The notes: generated from the sequence alone by a model not told the origin. A stretch of 64,000 bases of DNA from CBDEUK01 sp965250225 (GCA_965250225.1 CBDFNQ010000035.1:62001-126000); one strand, 5' to 3'; positions 9,338-19,202 are shown, numbered from the stretch's first letter. Made by a program: numbers and translations.

Positions 9338-9538
9338 TGTTTCATACATAAAGTAATTTTTTACTGAAATAAGCATTAAGCGCACTATCATTGGGATTTT
9401 AGAGAAATTAAGAATTATTTATAAGAACATAAAAATTACTCCTTATAGGTATATCTAAAAGGATATTTGCCCAACAAATAAAACAACTCATAATTGTTAT
9501 TATCATTTTTTACCAAACCATAAAGAGGGTACTGAATA

Positions 9539-10348
9539 ATGACGACGGTACTGAATATAAAATCTGAATTTGTTGAACAGCTAATTGATGTACAGGCAAG
9601 TTCTGACAAGCGGTGTCTGCCAATTCAAAAGGTAGGGATTAAAGATTTATCTTACCCTGTGATTTTTGAAGATAAACAGGGCAGTCAGCAAACAAAGGCT
9701 ACATGTAATTTATACGTGAGTTTGGTGGCGGATCAACGTGGCACACACATGTCTCGTTTCATTGGATTATTGAATGATCATTATCAAACACTCAATATTG
9801 ATAATTTTCATCAATTACCGGAACTTGTCGCTAAAACTCTGGAAGCGAACTCAAGTAGAGTTGAGCTTGATTTTACTTATTTTAGATGGAAAAAAGCTCC
9901 AGTATCCGGGATAGAATCTGCAATGGATTATCATGTTTTCCTGGTGGGTGAATATATTGATGGAAAAACAGATATGCAAATTAAGGTTGAAGTACCAGCA
10001 ACCAGTTTGTGTCCATGTTCCAAAAAAATATCGGATTATGGTGCACATAATCAGCGCTCACTAATAACAATAACGGTGCAGCCAGCACAAAAAATATGGG
10101 TAGAGGATCTTATTAAGATAGCTGAGAACAATGCTTCAGCAGAAGTTTTTGGTCTGGTGAAACGCGAAGATGAAAAATTTCTGACAGAGCATGCCTATCA
10201 GAACGCAAAATTTGTTGAAGATATGGTTCGTGATGTAGCGCTCAATCTACAGGAAGATGACAGGATTGCAGGGTTTATCGTGGAAACAGAAAATTTTGAA
10301 TCTATACATAATCATTCTGCATACGCAATGATTGATCAGATGGATTAG
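9539..10348 (+). CDS. folE2: GTP cyclohydrolase IB
   Basis: Converts GTP to 7,8-dihydroneopterin triphosphate, the first step to tetrahydrofolate. The 269-residue length and motifs RGTHMSRF, the metal-ligand segment SLCPCSKKISDYGAHNQRS and the C-terminal EDDRIAGF/NFESIHNHSAYA are diagnostic of the FolE2 (COG1469) family. An AGAGGG ribosome site precedes the ATG. It lies between the TMA-oxidation operon and a HAD phosphatase. Since Tmd releases formaldehyde, which can be captured by tetrahydrofolate, folate supply would fit the context. FolE2 is often a zinc-sparing, Zur-regulated isozyme, but no clear Zur site is visible. Confidence 0.95.
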   Translation: MTTVLNIKSEFVEQLIDVQASSDKRCLPIQKVGIKDLSYPVIFEDKQGSQQTKATCNLYVSLVADQRGTHMSRFIGLLNDHYQTLNIDNFHQLPELVAKTLEANSSRVELDFTYFRWKKAPVSGIESAMDYHVFLVGEYIDGKTDMQIKVEVPATSLCPCSKKISDYGAHNQRSLITITVQPAQKIWVEDLIKIAENNASAEVFGLVKREDEKFLTEHAYQNAKFVEDMVRDVALNLQEDDRIAGFIVETENFESIHNHSAYAMIDQMD

Positions 10349-10358
10349 TATCATCCAG

Positions 10359-11075
10359 ATGGCGTCTGCTATATTTCAATCTGGTAAGATTTCCGTTATC
10401 ACTATAGATCTGGATGACACTTTATGGGATAACAAACCAGTACTGGAATATGCTGAAAATAGCTTACACAATTGGATACAGAAAAATTTACCACGAATTT
10501 CTGAGCAATATTCAATCAATGATTTAACATTACATCGTCAGGAAACAGCTCTGGAACATACTGAGATAAGCCATGATCTAACTCTGGTACGATTAAATTC
10601 CTTATCGCGAATTTGTCAGGATTTGGGATATTCGGAAGAACAGGCAAGACAAGCCATGGATGTATTTTTGGATGCGAGAAATAATGTCACTTTATATGAT
10701 GATGTCATTCCATTTCTTGATAAAGTTAAAAAAGAATATCGTATCGTAGCGCTGAGCAATGGCAATGCTGATGTCGAAGCCATTGGCCTGGGTCATTACT
10801 TTACAATGACACTCTCTCCCTCAGATGTCGGCAGCTCAAAACCTGAACCCGATATGTTTTATAGTGTTTTTGATGAATTAAATGTTAGTGCTTCATCAGT
10901 TTTACATATTGGTGATGAGCCTGAAACGGATATTCTCGCAGCACATCGCTGTGGTGTATACAATATCTGGATTAACCGAAATGAAGCTGAATTTCCGGCA
11001 CATATTCCATTGCCGGATATGGAAATAAAATCACTTGACCAACTTATTCATACCAATGAAATAGTCAGTGATTAA
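10359..11075 (+). CDS. yigB: HAD-superfamily phosphatase, YigB-like
   Basis: HAD phosphatase with motif I DLDDTLWDN (nucleophile Asp), motif II in ALSNGNADVEAIGLGHYF, motif III lysine in SSKPEPDMF and motif IV GDEPETDI. The SNGNA..GLG pattern and length match YigB, which in E. coli dephosphorylates FMN and the ribityl-aminouracil phosphate of riboflavin synthesis. A longer frame begins at 10332 inside folE2; ATG 10359 gives a normal N-terminus. Clustering with folE2 suggests one transcript. A flavin role is inferred from the family and fits the flavin-heavy neighbourhood. Confidence 0.8.
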   Translation: MASAIFQSGKISVITIDLDDTLWDNKPVLEYAENSLHNWIQKNLPRISEQYSINDLTLHRQETALEHTEISHDLTLVRLNSLSRICQDLGYSEEQARQAMDVFLDARNNVTLYDDVIPFLDKVKKEYRIVALSNGNADVEAIGLGHYFTMTLSPSDVGSSKPEPDMFYSVFDELNVSASSVLHIGDEPETDILAAHRCGVYNIWINRNEAEFPAHIPLPDMEIKSLDQLIHTNEIVSD

Positions 11076-11223
11076 ATAGACTCAGGTTTGAGTATTAGAA
11101 TTCTTGATTTGATATAATATAAAAAAGAAAGAGATCAATTTTGAAAAAACAGAGCTATTAAAGATGTTTATGTCTGTTATCTGTCTAGAAAAAAATTCAG
11201 GCATCTACTCAGTATTTGGGAAT

Positions 11224-11320
11224 CCCTGAACAAGTCTATCCATGACTTGTCAGAGGGCGAAAACTAAAAATGCGATTTTTAGTTTTCTTACATTTTCAAT
11301 AACTTATCGTTATTGAAAAT
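11224..11320. repeat. dispersed triple-hairpin repeat, copy 1
   Basis: Three adjacent inverted repeats: ACAAGTC/GACTTGT (11230-11250), a perfect 12-bp stem AAAACTAAAAAT/ATTTTTAGTTTT with a 3-nt loop (11260-11286), and a perfect 12-bp stem ATTTTCAATAAC/GTTATTGAAAAT with a 5-nt loop (11292-11320). A second copy lies at 31192-31339 with the same stems but different loops. It fills most of the 402-bp gap after yigB; I see no gene in that gap. Confidence 0.85.
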
Positions 11321-11477
11321 AGCCTAATAATACATCCTGAATTCTCGTTTAACCCTATACACATCAGTTCCGATGTACCTGTCAGGTTTTAAGTCGGTAG
11401 AGAATGTTCAGTTATTGCAAGGGATAACAATCAATTGATGCTTCATCCATTCTATGATGTTGCCGAAGGATTTCTGT

Positions 11478-11741
11478 CTATGAATTGATTGTATCTCTAG
11501 GGTAGTTTATGACGGGTCCGCAGGCAATTGTGATTTGTTTCAACCACTGCTGGTAATAAAACAACTTGCTGGGGCCAGGTATTTTTTGACGGGAATTATT
11601 GAAAATCGTATTGGTGGTAAAGGCCAGCCGTTGATACTGTACATCTACCTTCTGCTCATAACTTGTTTCATGAGCCAATATAGGCGCATTCAGCAGAGAT
11701 AGACTGATTATGGATACAATAAACAGGGCACTGCTTTTCAT
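11478..11741 (-). CDS. small exported protein of unknown function
   Basis: An 87-residue protein with a clear signal peptide (MKSSALFIVSIISLSLLNAPILAHE) and a short basic, aromatic mature part containing one Cys. AGAGG lies 8 nt before the ATG. I do not recognise the family. It lies downstream of the terminator of the 527-residue exported protein on the same strand, so it is probably a separate transcript or read-through product. Confidence 0.55.
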   Translation of the reverse strand: MKSSALFIVSIISLSLLNAPILAHETSYEQKVDVQYQRLAFTTNTIFNNSRQKIPGPSKLFYYQQWLKQITIACGPVINYPRDTINS

Positions 11742-11854
11742 GTGTTCAGCCTCTAGAATTCAATGACTACAATAATAACTATGATCCATTATTCAATAGC
11801 AGTCAATGGGTCAGAAAGATTGGGTGAATTTTTGAGCAATCAATAGCCATTAAA

Positions 11855-11886
11855 AAAGCCCCGGCCGGTTTCCCGGAAGGGGCTTT
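11855..11886 (-). terminator. intrinsic terminator of the 527-residue exported protein gene
   Basis: An 8-bp stem AAAGCCCC/GGGGCTTT encloses a loop with a second small CCGG pairing. On the minus strand it is followed by a run of six T. It lies 40 bp after the stop codon of the 11926-13509 gene. Confidence 0.9.
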
Positions 11887-11925
11887 CAATGTTAACAATG
11901 ATACGTATGTTAACTTATACAGCTA

Positions 11926-13509
11926 TTAACAACCGTTACACTCAACCTGGTCATTCGCCGATGGAAATTCGAGCTCTTCAACACCCGTTGTTGTGAATGC
12001 TTCAGGATTTGTGCTCCACTGGAGGTAAGGATCTGTGCCTGGTAGCGAGAAGTAACCGAAATCCATATCATTACGTCCAGCTTTAGCACCATTGGTTGTG
12101 TCGTAGTTCTTGGTCAGACCGCCAAGCGCAACCGTGCTACCGTCACCGTTGATAGCTCCGGTATTGTTGGCCAGGTTTTTATTTTCGTCGCGCCAGGTGG
12201 CGCCGTCGAGATTGGCATACAGCTTGATATCGATCACGACACCATCACACAGAGGTGTGATTTCCTGGTAGTTATTCGGCCAGGCAGAACCATAATATTG
12301 ATCGCCAAAATCGCCACCAATTGCTGGACAGCCACCGGTTTTAGGATGGTGTATACCATACACACGGTTTGCAGTGACTTTTTTCTTGCCAGCGCGTCGA
12401 AATGTACCATTAGATTTCTGGACATTAACAGCAAACTTAGGATTGGTCTTCAGCTTAGTGCTGTAATTACCGTTATTACCATGGCTACCAGGACCATAGT
12501 GAATGGCATCATAGTAAGGGCCATCGGGACGGATATAGGAATGTTTTTTCCTGTCGTCGAATACGGCTACGATGAACAGGTAATCCGCATTAAAGAACGG
12601 ACGTTCAACGATGTAATATTCACCCTTGGTTCTTCTGGTATCAAGCTCTTGCCAATGTGCGGATTCAGGTGTTTGACTGGTATTTATCCAGGTTTTGGCA
12701 TCGGGAAATTGATTCAGTCTTAAAACGCGAGGATAATTTTCCTCGATATCAAGACCAGCACGAACGCCTAAAGGTCCGATCTCTCCAGCCGCAGGCTGAG
12801 TAAATGCAAAGTCCATGGCGGCTCTTGCTTTGGCATAACCCGGAGCAGACATGGTGCAGTAGTAGGCAGCCAGATCAATCGGCACATGTCCATAATATTT
12901 TCCACCAAAGTAAGGATGGTGGATATTCAGGTCAACAAAACTCGCTTTACCGCCTTCGTTATCATGGAGCACTGCACCGTCAGTGACATTGTTTTCATAA
13001 AAATCATAACCAAATGTAAACGTCCTGTAGATTTCATCACCTGAACCAAATGAGTAATCAAACGGGGTATAGTCGTCTAACTCTGCATCGGACAAACCAG
13101 CAACAAAATCACCCATATCGTTTGCATCAAGCAGCGCTAAGGGATCAGATGGATCGGGGTGATCAACACCAGTGGCACCATCTTTAAGATAATAACGAAC
13201 CGTGCCGTTATCCTGATAACGCCATAGGCCATGTTTACCGTCACCAATCATGGTCAGTACCTGTTCATTAATATTGATGAAACGAAAAGTTTTATTGGTT
13301 GACATGGAGCCATGTTTGGCTGGCAGATGATTAATACCAGAATCGGTTACATCCTGAGCACCACCAACACCAGGTGCTACAGGAGTACCTGCATCAGCCT
13401 GATAATAATACGGCGACCCGTCAGTCATGTCGTCTATGGTAGCAGCAGCGAATCCTGGGCTTGACGACATCGTCAGCGCAGCTGCTGTTAGTAAAGTTAA
13501 TTTCTTCAT
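11926..13509 (-). CDS. exported 527-residue protein of unknown function, divergent from torR
   Basis: Not recognised. It has a good signal peptide (MKKLTLLTAAALTMSSSPGFAAA) and a mature region rich in Gly, Asp, Asn and aromatics, consistent with a folded periplasmic or secreted protein. No transmembrane segment or heme motif is visible. A few scattered Cys include a terminal CNGC. GAGG lies 9 nt before the ATG, and a strong terminator follows the stop. It is transcribed away from torR across a 463-bp region that contains decameric TGTTAA repeats. That placement makes it a candidate target of the TorTSR system, by inference. Confidence 0.75.
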   Translation of the reverse strand: MKKLTLLTAAALTMSSSPGFAAATIDDMTDGSPYYYQADAGTPVAPGVGGAQDVTDSGINHLPAKHGSMSTNKTFRFININEQVLTMIGDGKHGLWRYQDNGTVRYYLKDGATGVDHPDPSDPLALLDANDMGDFVAGLSDAELDDYTPFDYSFGSGDEIYRTFTFGYDFYENNVTDGAVLHDNEGGKASFVDLNIHHPYFGGKYYGHVPIDLAAYYCTMSAPGYAKARAAMDFAFTQPAAGEIGPLGVRAGLDIEENYPRVLRLNQFPDAKTWINTSQTPESAHWQELDTRRTKGEYYIVERPFFNADYLFIVAVFDDRKKHSYIRPDGPYYDAIHYGPGSHGNNGNYSTKLKTNPKFAVNVQKSNGTFRRAGKKKVTANRVYGIHHPKTGGCPAIGGDFGDQYYGSAWPNNYQEITPLCDGVVIDIKLYANLDGATWRDENKNLANNTGAINGDGSTVALGGLTKNYDTTNGAKAGRNDMDFGYFSLPGTDPYLQWSTNPEAFTTTGVEELEFPSANDQVECNGC

Positions 13510-13731
13510 AATAATTTCCTCTATCTTTAGTTAAAATAACTCTTGATCAAAATAAATATCATCCTTGTTTTCCCTGATCAATGTGGCTTTACATCAGGTC
13601 ATAAAATCATAATAAATATAATTTATACTTCTGCTTCACAACATTATCCATTTCCAGGAACCGTTGTATAAACAGCTACCCTCCTTTTATCAGACAGACT
13701 ATGGTTGAATCATGAACATGACTATGACTAT

Positions 13732-13773
13732 TGGTTAACAACTTGTGATAGATTGTTAAAATTTGTTAACAGG
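13732..13773 (+). promoter_or_regulatory. candidate TorR operator: phased decamer repeats
   Basis: Four near-decamers at 10-11 bp spacing: TGGTTAACAA (13732), TTGTGATAGA (13743), TTGTTAAAAT (13753) and TTGTTAACAG (13763). E. coli TorR binds direct decamers, the tor boxes CTGTTCATAT. The site lies between the divergent 527-residue gene and torR. A related array lies at 19115. A further single TTAACA occurs at 13925. The rest of the 463-bp gap shows no gene. Confidence 0.5.
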
Positions 13774-13972
13774 GTGTCGTTGTATTTTGATGAGATTTAT
13801 AATCGATGAAGAAAAACAGTGATTAATCATTCTGGAAAAATCTGAATATACAATGAGTTACTTGATGATTTTGCCCGTCTAGTAGAAATCATTTGATATT
13901 AATACAAAGCAGTGATTGAACTGTTTAACAACAATTTTTCAGGTACTATCAGTAGAAAAGCGAGATCACTGA

Positions 13973-14698
13973 ATGTCAGAGAACACCTACCATTTACTCA
14001 TCGTAGAAGATGAGCCAGTTACCCGAACAAAGTTAGATGCGTATTTCCGATCTGCGGGTTATGAGATCAGTTCTGTTGGTAATGCTGAGGAAATGAACCG
14101 CTGTCTAGGCAGACATCACATTGATTTAATTCTTCTGGATATCAGTTTGCCTGATGCAGATGGCCTGGAGTTAATTGGAAAGATCCGTAGTAGTTATGAA
14201 CTTGGGATTATTCTTGTTACGGGCCGTAATACGGATGTTGATCGGATCCTGGGTCTGGAGATCGGTGCTGACGATTATGTGACAAAGCCATTTAATGAAC
14301 GTGAGTTGTTGGCTCGTGTAAAAAGTTTGTTGCGACGATTAAATGCCAAATCAGAGATCCAAAGTACTGGTGACCGCCTGTATTTTTCAGACTGGGTATT
14401 GACTCAATCGGAAAGAAAGTTGACAAATCCACAGGGAGATAATCTTCATTTAACCGGCGGTGAATTTGAGTTACTAAGTGCACTGGTCAAACATTCTAAA
14501 ACGGTCATGTCCAGAGATAGGTTGATGACACTGGTTTCCCATCGTCGTTGGCAACCGGATGACAGAACCATTGATGTCCTCATCAAGAGACTGCGTGATA
14601 AAATAGAGCTTGATCCGAAATCACCCGAACTCATACTGACCATCTATGGTGAGGGATATGTCCTGGCATGTGATGTCACTGAGTTACCTGTAGATTGA
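13973..14698 (+). CDS. torR: OmpR-family response regulator, TorR-like
   Basis: A 241-residue regulator. The receiver domain has phosphoacceptor Asp56 in LLDISLPDADG, Glu/Asp pair EDE at 12-14 and Lys105 in DYVTKPF. The C-terminal winged helix contains LTGGEFELLSALV and RTIDVLIKRLRDKIE..ILTIYGEGYVL, an OmpR/PhoB-type DNA-binding domain. The assignment as TorR rests on the adjacent TorS-like hybrid kinase and TorT-like binding protein. It is transcribed convergently with torS. In E. coli TorR activates torCAD in response to TMAO; those genes are absent here, so the local targets differ. Confidence 0.85.
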   Translation: MSENTYHLLIVEDEPVTRTKLDAYFRSAGYEISSVGNAEEMNRCLGRHHIDLILLDISLPDADGLELIGKIRSSYELGIILVTGRNTDVDRILGLEIGADDYVTKPFNERELLARVKSLLRRLNAKSEIQSTGDRLYFSDWVLTQSERKLTNPQGDNLHLTGGEFELLSALVKHSKTVMSRDRLMTLVSHRRWQPDDRTIDVLIKRLRDKIELDPKSPELILTIYGEGYVLACDVTELPVD

Positions 14699-14784
14699 AG
14701 AAATTTCAAGAACAGGTCAGATTCTGTAAACGAGAGTAACCCTGACAACATCAATATTTACACTATAGTCATGCTGGGCATTCG

Positions 14785-17721
14785 TTAATGTTCTAGCGCG
14801 CTATCTTTTATGTCGTGCCATACTTCTTTCAGCGTTTTACAAGCATCATTGTACGTGGTAGTTAATTTTGATTTTAACTTGAAGATGTCAGTATCTTCAT
14901 TTATTGCAGCCATTTCTAACTCTTCAGAAAGATGCCAGAGTTCATTCAGGCCCAGACTGCTGGAAGCGCTTTTCAATTTATGTGAATGATGTTCTATCTT
15001 CTGCCACTGTTTCTCATGGATTCCATTATTAATGTTATCTATGGTTTCGATACTTGATTTGAGAAATAATTCGACCATTTCCTCAATGACATCAACACCA
15101 ATATATTCAGCATCTCGCGACAGAATTTCGTGACAATCAATATTGGAAATCATTGACAATTCAAGTGCCTCTGGATCGACAGTTGTATGGCGAAAACTTT
15201 TTTGCAGTACTTCATTCAGTTTTTCCGGCTCATAAGGTTTGCCAAGAAAACCTGATATTCCAGAATGAAGATAGTTGTATACTTCCTGTTTTAATACATG
15301 AGCCGAAATGGCCACAATAGGTACCTGGGATTTTATTGTGTCCTTAAAACTTCGGATAGTTTTAGTCAGCTCCATGCCATCCATTCCAGGAAGACTAATA
15401 TCCGTCAGCACGATATCAAAATCATGTTCCTTAAGCTGTTTAAGTGCAGATTCAGCTTCTGTTACTGTGACAACCTGATGACCAAATTCTTCAAGAAATG
15501 ATTGTGTGATCATTCGATTAATTTCATCGTCTTCAACCAGTAAGACCTTGAACAATTGCATCGCTGATATTTTTTCAATTTCATGTGTACCCGTGACTGA
15601 GAGTGATTCTTTGCTGGCTTTCTGTATTTTTAGTTCCACACTTAGGCAGGTACCACCAGTAGGTCGTCTTGAGGCATTAATTGTGCCTGACATGGCGAGT
15701 ACCAAACGTTGGCAAATGGCCAGGCCCAGCCCAATTCCTCCCGCGTTTTTTGATAAAGATTTTTCGACCTGTGCAAAAGGCTCAAATATGGTTGACATCA
15801 TCTCTTCCTTGATCCCAATGCCAGTATCAAGGATATCAAAGCGTATTGTCACATCAGAGAGTTCTTCCGTAATTATTGTCGCTACAAGATCAATGCGGCC
15901 TTGATCTGTAAATTTTATCGCGTTGTTTATCAGGTTGATCAAAATCTGACGTAATTTTCCGGCATCCCCTTTGAACATAGGTTTTATCCTGGCATCAATG
16001 TCTGTTATTAATTCAAGATCTTTATCTCTTGCCGCAGGTTGCATCAAGGTGATAACCCCCTGAATGAGATTCTCTAAATCAAAGTTTTCATTTTCAATTT
16101 CGAGCTTGCCAGTTTCGATGGATGAAAAATCTAGAACATCATTGAGGATATCCAGTAAAGAACGGCTGGCTGAAGAAATGATTCCGGTAAAATATCGTTG
16201 CTTTTCAGATAAAGAGGTTTTACCTAATAAGTTCAAAGTTCCCATGATGCCATTCATGGGTGTTCTGATCTCGTGACTCATAGTTGCCAGAAAAGTTGTT
16301 TTTGCACGACTGGCTTGTTCTGCCAGTTCTCTTGCAGTTTGATGTTTTTCTGCCTCATCTTTCAGATCGATATTCATTTCGTGTAGCTGCATTGTTCGTT
16401 CTTCGACTGTCTTTTCCAGATCTCGTTTGTATTTTTTCAGGTCATTATCTAACCTGTCTTTTTCGATGGCATTGTCTTTGAATATTTGCAAGGCGTTGGC
16501 CATTCTAGAAAGTTCATCGCGACCATTGGTATCAATTTCAGTTGTGTAATTACCCTCGGCGATTTTTCGTGTCGTGTATTCGAGTGAACTGATTCTTCGC
16601 ACTAAAACCCTCACATAAATTGCAAATATAGCTAATATTAACAGAGGTGAAATAACGCCAATAGAAATCAGTGCACGGCGTGCAAGGTTGACAGATGATT
16701 CTGCCTTTTGTGTTGCTTGTTCGATTTTCAGGTTGCTAAAACTGACCAGATCAACAGTCAAATTATTCAATATTACAAGCAGGTCATGATTTTCCTTTGT
16801 CAGGACATCACTCATTTTGAGTGAATTGATAATTGTCATCCTGATAGGATAAAATGCATCAACACCCTTTAGTTTTGTTATCGTTATTAATTGAGTCATT
16901 GAACTGTTAGCCTGCCCAAGACGACCAGGGTCTTTGATATCATTAATACGTCGTCCAATTATTGCCAATGTCCCTCGCATGTTCTGCTCCGTAATCTTTA
17001 GAATCTGAGGATTCAGTTCATTACTGATTTGTTGAAGTTGATCCATTAAGATTGAACAACGTAGATGTAACTCAAACATTCTTTCCATGCCATCCAGATC
17101 GACTTCAATAAGACGATCAAGGGCTTCGTAGACCGTTTCTTTTTTTTGTGGTGAGTCGATATTATTTAAAGAATCTACTAAATCGTATATGGTCGATATT
17201 ACAGCGGTAGTCGATGCTCCAGAATTAGCTACCAATGATTCAGCGATATTCGAGAGTTGATGAACAGAATTAATAGAATTTTTGAATAGAGTTCTGTTTT
17301 TATTTTCATAATGTAATCGTACCTTTACCAGCTCATTTTGCCGTTTTACATTTTCAATGATTTGGTTAATCGTATTGTTCAAAAGCGCGACCTGTTCGAG
17401 GCTGAAATTATGCCGATCGAATTCGGCAAGCAGTTCATTAACCTTATCTATATGTGTATTGACATTTTGTAGTGCGAGGACTCTTTCTCCCTCGTCTGAA
17501 ACCTTCACCAGATCAGGGACACTGGCAATGATCAGAGCACTCAATTCTGCCAGTTGTTGCGCTTCGTTCATCGCGGGGATAGCATTTTGGATGACTGATT
17601 GTTGGGTATTGGCGATGTCCTGGAATCTGTACCACATGACAAGTGAGGTCAGGATGTAGAGTATGATCATGCTGCCAACGGCAAGAAATAATTTACTGCC
17701 AATACCAAAGTTTAGATTCAT
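14785..17721 (-). CDS. torS: hybrid sensor histidine kinase, TorS-like
   Basis: A ~978-residue unorthodox kinase. It has an N-terminal membrane helix, a long helical periplasmic sensor whose segment IYDLVDSLNNIDS...ALDRLIEVDLD resembles E. coli TorS, and a second helix near residue 360. HAMP, coiled coil, HisKA (MSHEIRTPMNG, His near 481) and HATPase (GIGLGLAI) follow, then a receiver with Asp near 775 in LTDISLPGMDG and a C-terminal HPt domain (HSHKLKSASSSLG near 912). This order matches TorS. The frame extends upstream to 17784; I chose ATG 17721 because it begins MNLNFG like TorS and AGGG precedes it. It should relay phosphate to TorR. Confidence 0.9.
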   Translation of the reverse strand: MNLNFGIGSKLFLAVGSMIILYILTSLVMWYRFQDIANTQQSVIQNAIPAMNEAQQLAELSALIIASVPDLVKVSDEGERVLALQNVNTHIDKVNELLAEFDRHNFSLEQVALLNNTINQIIENVKRQNELVKVRLHYENKNRTLFKNSINSVHQLSNIAESLVANSGASTTAVISTIYDLVDSLNNIDSPQKKETVYEALDRLIEVDLDGMERMFELHLRCSILMDQLQQISNELNPQILKITEQNMRGTLAIIGRRINDIKDPGRLGQANSSMTQLITITKLKGVDAFYPIRMTIINSLKMSDVLTKENHDLLVILNNLTVDLVSFSNLKIEQATQKAESSVNLARRALISIGVISPLLILAIFAIYVRVLVRRISSLEYTTRKIAEGNYTTEIDTNGRDELSRMANALQIFKDNAIEKDRLDNDLKKYKRDLEKTVEERTMQLHEMNIDLKDEAEKHQTARELAEQASRAKTTFLATMSHEIRTPMNGIMGTLNLLGKTSLSEKQRYFTGIISSASRSLLDILNDVLDFSSIETGKLEIENENFDLENLIQGVITLMQPAARDKDLELITDIDARIKPMFKGDAGKLRQILINLINNAIKFTDQGRIDLVATIITEELSDVTIRFDILDTGIGIKEEMMSTIFEPFAQVEKSLSKNAGGIGLGLAICQRLVLAMSGTINASRRPTGGTCLSVELKIQKASKESLSVTGTHEIEKISAMQLFKVLLVEDDEINRMITQSFLEEFGHQVVTVTEAESALKQLKEHDFDIVLTDISLPGMDGMELTKTIRSFKDTIKSQVPIVAISAHVLKQEVYNYLHSGISGFLGKPYEPEKLNEVLQKSFRHTTVDPEALELSMISNIDCHEILSRDAEYIGVDVIEEMVELFLKSSIETIDNINNGIHEKQWQKIEHHSHKLKSASSSLGLNELWHLSEELEMAAINEDTDIFKLKSKLTTTYNDACKTLKEVWHDIKDSALEH

Positions 17722-17968
17722 CCTGAATGCCCTGTCCCAAAAAAAATAAAATTCACAATCATGCAGACAGCAAGAAAAAAGCAATATACTGTATTGAGTC
17801 GAATGTTATTTATGTTAGGTAATATCATTTTAATCAAGTGTGTAACTAACTATACTGATGGGTGCCATACCAATATGGTACTTAAATAAATCAAGCATAT
17901 ATAGTAAAACGAACGATCAGCAAAAATTACGGATCTCTAATAAAAATGATTAATCATAGAAAAAACAT

Positions 17969-19033
17969 TTGTTTATAATCGCAAGTTCTATGAAAAAAAT
18001 AGTAATTGTTCTTCTCATGTTCTCAAGTCAATGTTGGGCTGAAACTATATGGCCGGTTGTAACCTGGGAAGAACCATTTAATTATGAAAGTCCAGTTCAT
18101 GCTGTTCAATACCGACCGACATCAATAGCAACACAGCCATGGCATCTATGTATATCTTATCCACACCTTAAAGACTCCTACTGGCTTAATGTTAATTATG
18201 GCATGGTAGAAGAAGCTAATAGGTTGGGTGTTGGATTCCAGATACTGGATGCAGGCGGATATCCTGAATTAGCACGGCAAAGAGAACAAATTGAAGAATG
18301 TGTGGCTCAAGGTGCTGATGCACTGATAATCGGCGCTGTTTCGTTTGATGGATTGACTGATTTAGTCCTGAAGATTTCAAAGAAAATACCTGTCCTTGCT
18401 ACGGTGAATGACATAGCTGATGAGGGTATTTCTGCAAAAGCCGGTGTTTCATGGACAGAAATGGGTTTTAAGGTAGGCCAATATCTGGCACAGAAACATC
18501 CTAAAGGTAGCAAAGAAGCCAAGGTCGCCTGGTTACCTGGTCCGGATGGTTCAGGCTGGGTAATTTTTAACACAAACGGCTTTATGAAAGGCATCAGTGG
18601 TAGCGCCATTCGTATAGCTGTCACAAAGTGGGGGGATACGGGCAAGGAAATTCAGCGCACCCTTGTTCAGGAAATTCTAGAGAGTCATCCTGATATCGAC
18701 TACATCGTTGGTAATGCGCTAATGGCTGAGGCGGCTATTAGCATCCTTAGGGAGAAAGATCTCAATAATCGAATCAAGGTCATTTCTACGTATTTAACGC
18801 CTGGTGTGCACCGGGGTTTGCGGCGTGGGCGTATTCTTGTTGCACCTACGGACTCGCCAGTTCTGCAAGGGAGGTTATCCATAGATCAGACGGTTAGAAT
18901 CCTGGAAAAAAGATCGTTCGAGCAGCATGTTGGTCCCGAAGTGAACCTTCTTGATCAGAGAAATGTCAGTGAGATTGATCTTGAACATGAATTTGCCCCT
19001 GCTTCTTTCCAGGCTACATTTCAGATCAAATAA
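17969..19033 (+). CDS. torT: periplasmic TMAO-sensing binding protein, TorT-like
   Basis: A 354-residue periplasmic binding protein (LacI/RbsB-like fold) with a signal peptide ending CWA. It shares long blocks with E. coli TorT: LKDSYWLNVNYGM, LDAGGYPELARQREQIEEC, a MPGPD-like WLPGPDGSGW and HRGLRRGRI. TorT binds TMAO and presents it to the TorS periplasmic domain. It is divergent from torS with a 247-bp spacer containing a TACC/GGTA dyad near 17870. No torCAD is linked. Whether it binds TMAO, TMA or a related amine oxide in this organism is not shown by sequence. Confidence 0.88.
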   Translation: MFIIASSMKKIVIVLLMFSSQCWAETIWPVVTWEEPFNYESPVHAVQYRPTSIATQPWHLCISYPHLKDSYWLNVNYGMVEEANRLGVGFQILDAGGYPELARQREQIEECVAQGADALIIGAVSFDGLTDLVLKISKKIPVLATVNDIADEGISAKAGVSWTEMGFKVGQYLAQKHPKGSKEAKVAWLPGPDGSGWVIFNTNGFMKGISGSAIRIAVTKWGDTGKEIQRTLVQEILESHPDIDYIVGNALMAEAAISILREKDLNNRIKVISTYLTPGVHRGLRRGRILVAPTDSPVLQGRLSIDQTVRILEKRSFEQHVGPEVNLLDQRNVSEIDLEHEFAPASFQATFQIK

Positions 19034-19114
19034 GTAAAATAGTCGTGATTGACATTAAAGGTTTGAGAATTATCGATATTTCAAATAATGATAGGCATGC
19101 ACAAACTGTCCTTC

Positions 19115-19154
19115 TGTTAACAATCATTAACATTCTTTAACAATATATCACATT
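19115..19154 (+). promoter_or_regulatory. second TorR-like decamer array
   Basis: Four consecutive, exactly 10-bp spaced blocks: TGTTAACAAT, CATTAACATT, CTTTAACAAT and ATATCACATT. The first three share TTAACA at the same phase. It matches the array between the 527-residue gene and torR, and lies 516 bp upstream of the ABC-transporter binding-protein gene and 82 bp after torT. Confidence 0.5.
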
Positions 19155-19202
19155 AGTGTTACCACGTAGTGCCCGATGATTTGCGAATTGGCTCTGTAGA
19201 AA

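Noticed and set aside
9485..9515. Zur operator before folE2
   Set aside because: TGTTATTATCATT resembles only part of a Zur site and lacks a good second half. FolE2 genes are often Zur-controlled, but this sequence does not support it.
14785..19033. Complete tor respiratory operon
   Set aside because: torC, torA and torD homologues were looked for in the whole window and are absent; only the sensory genes are present.
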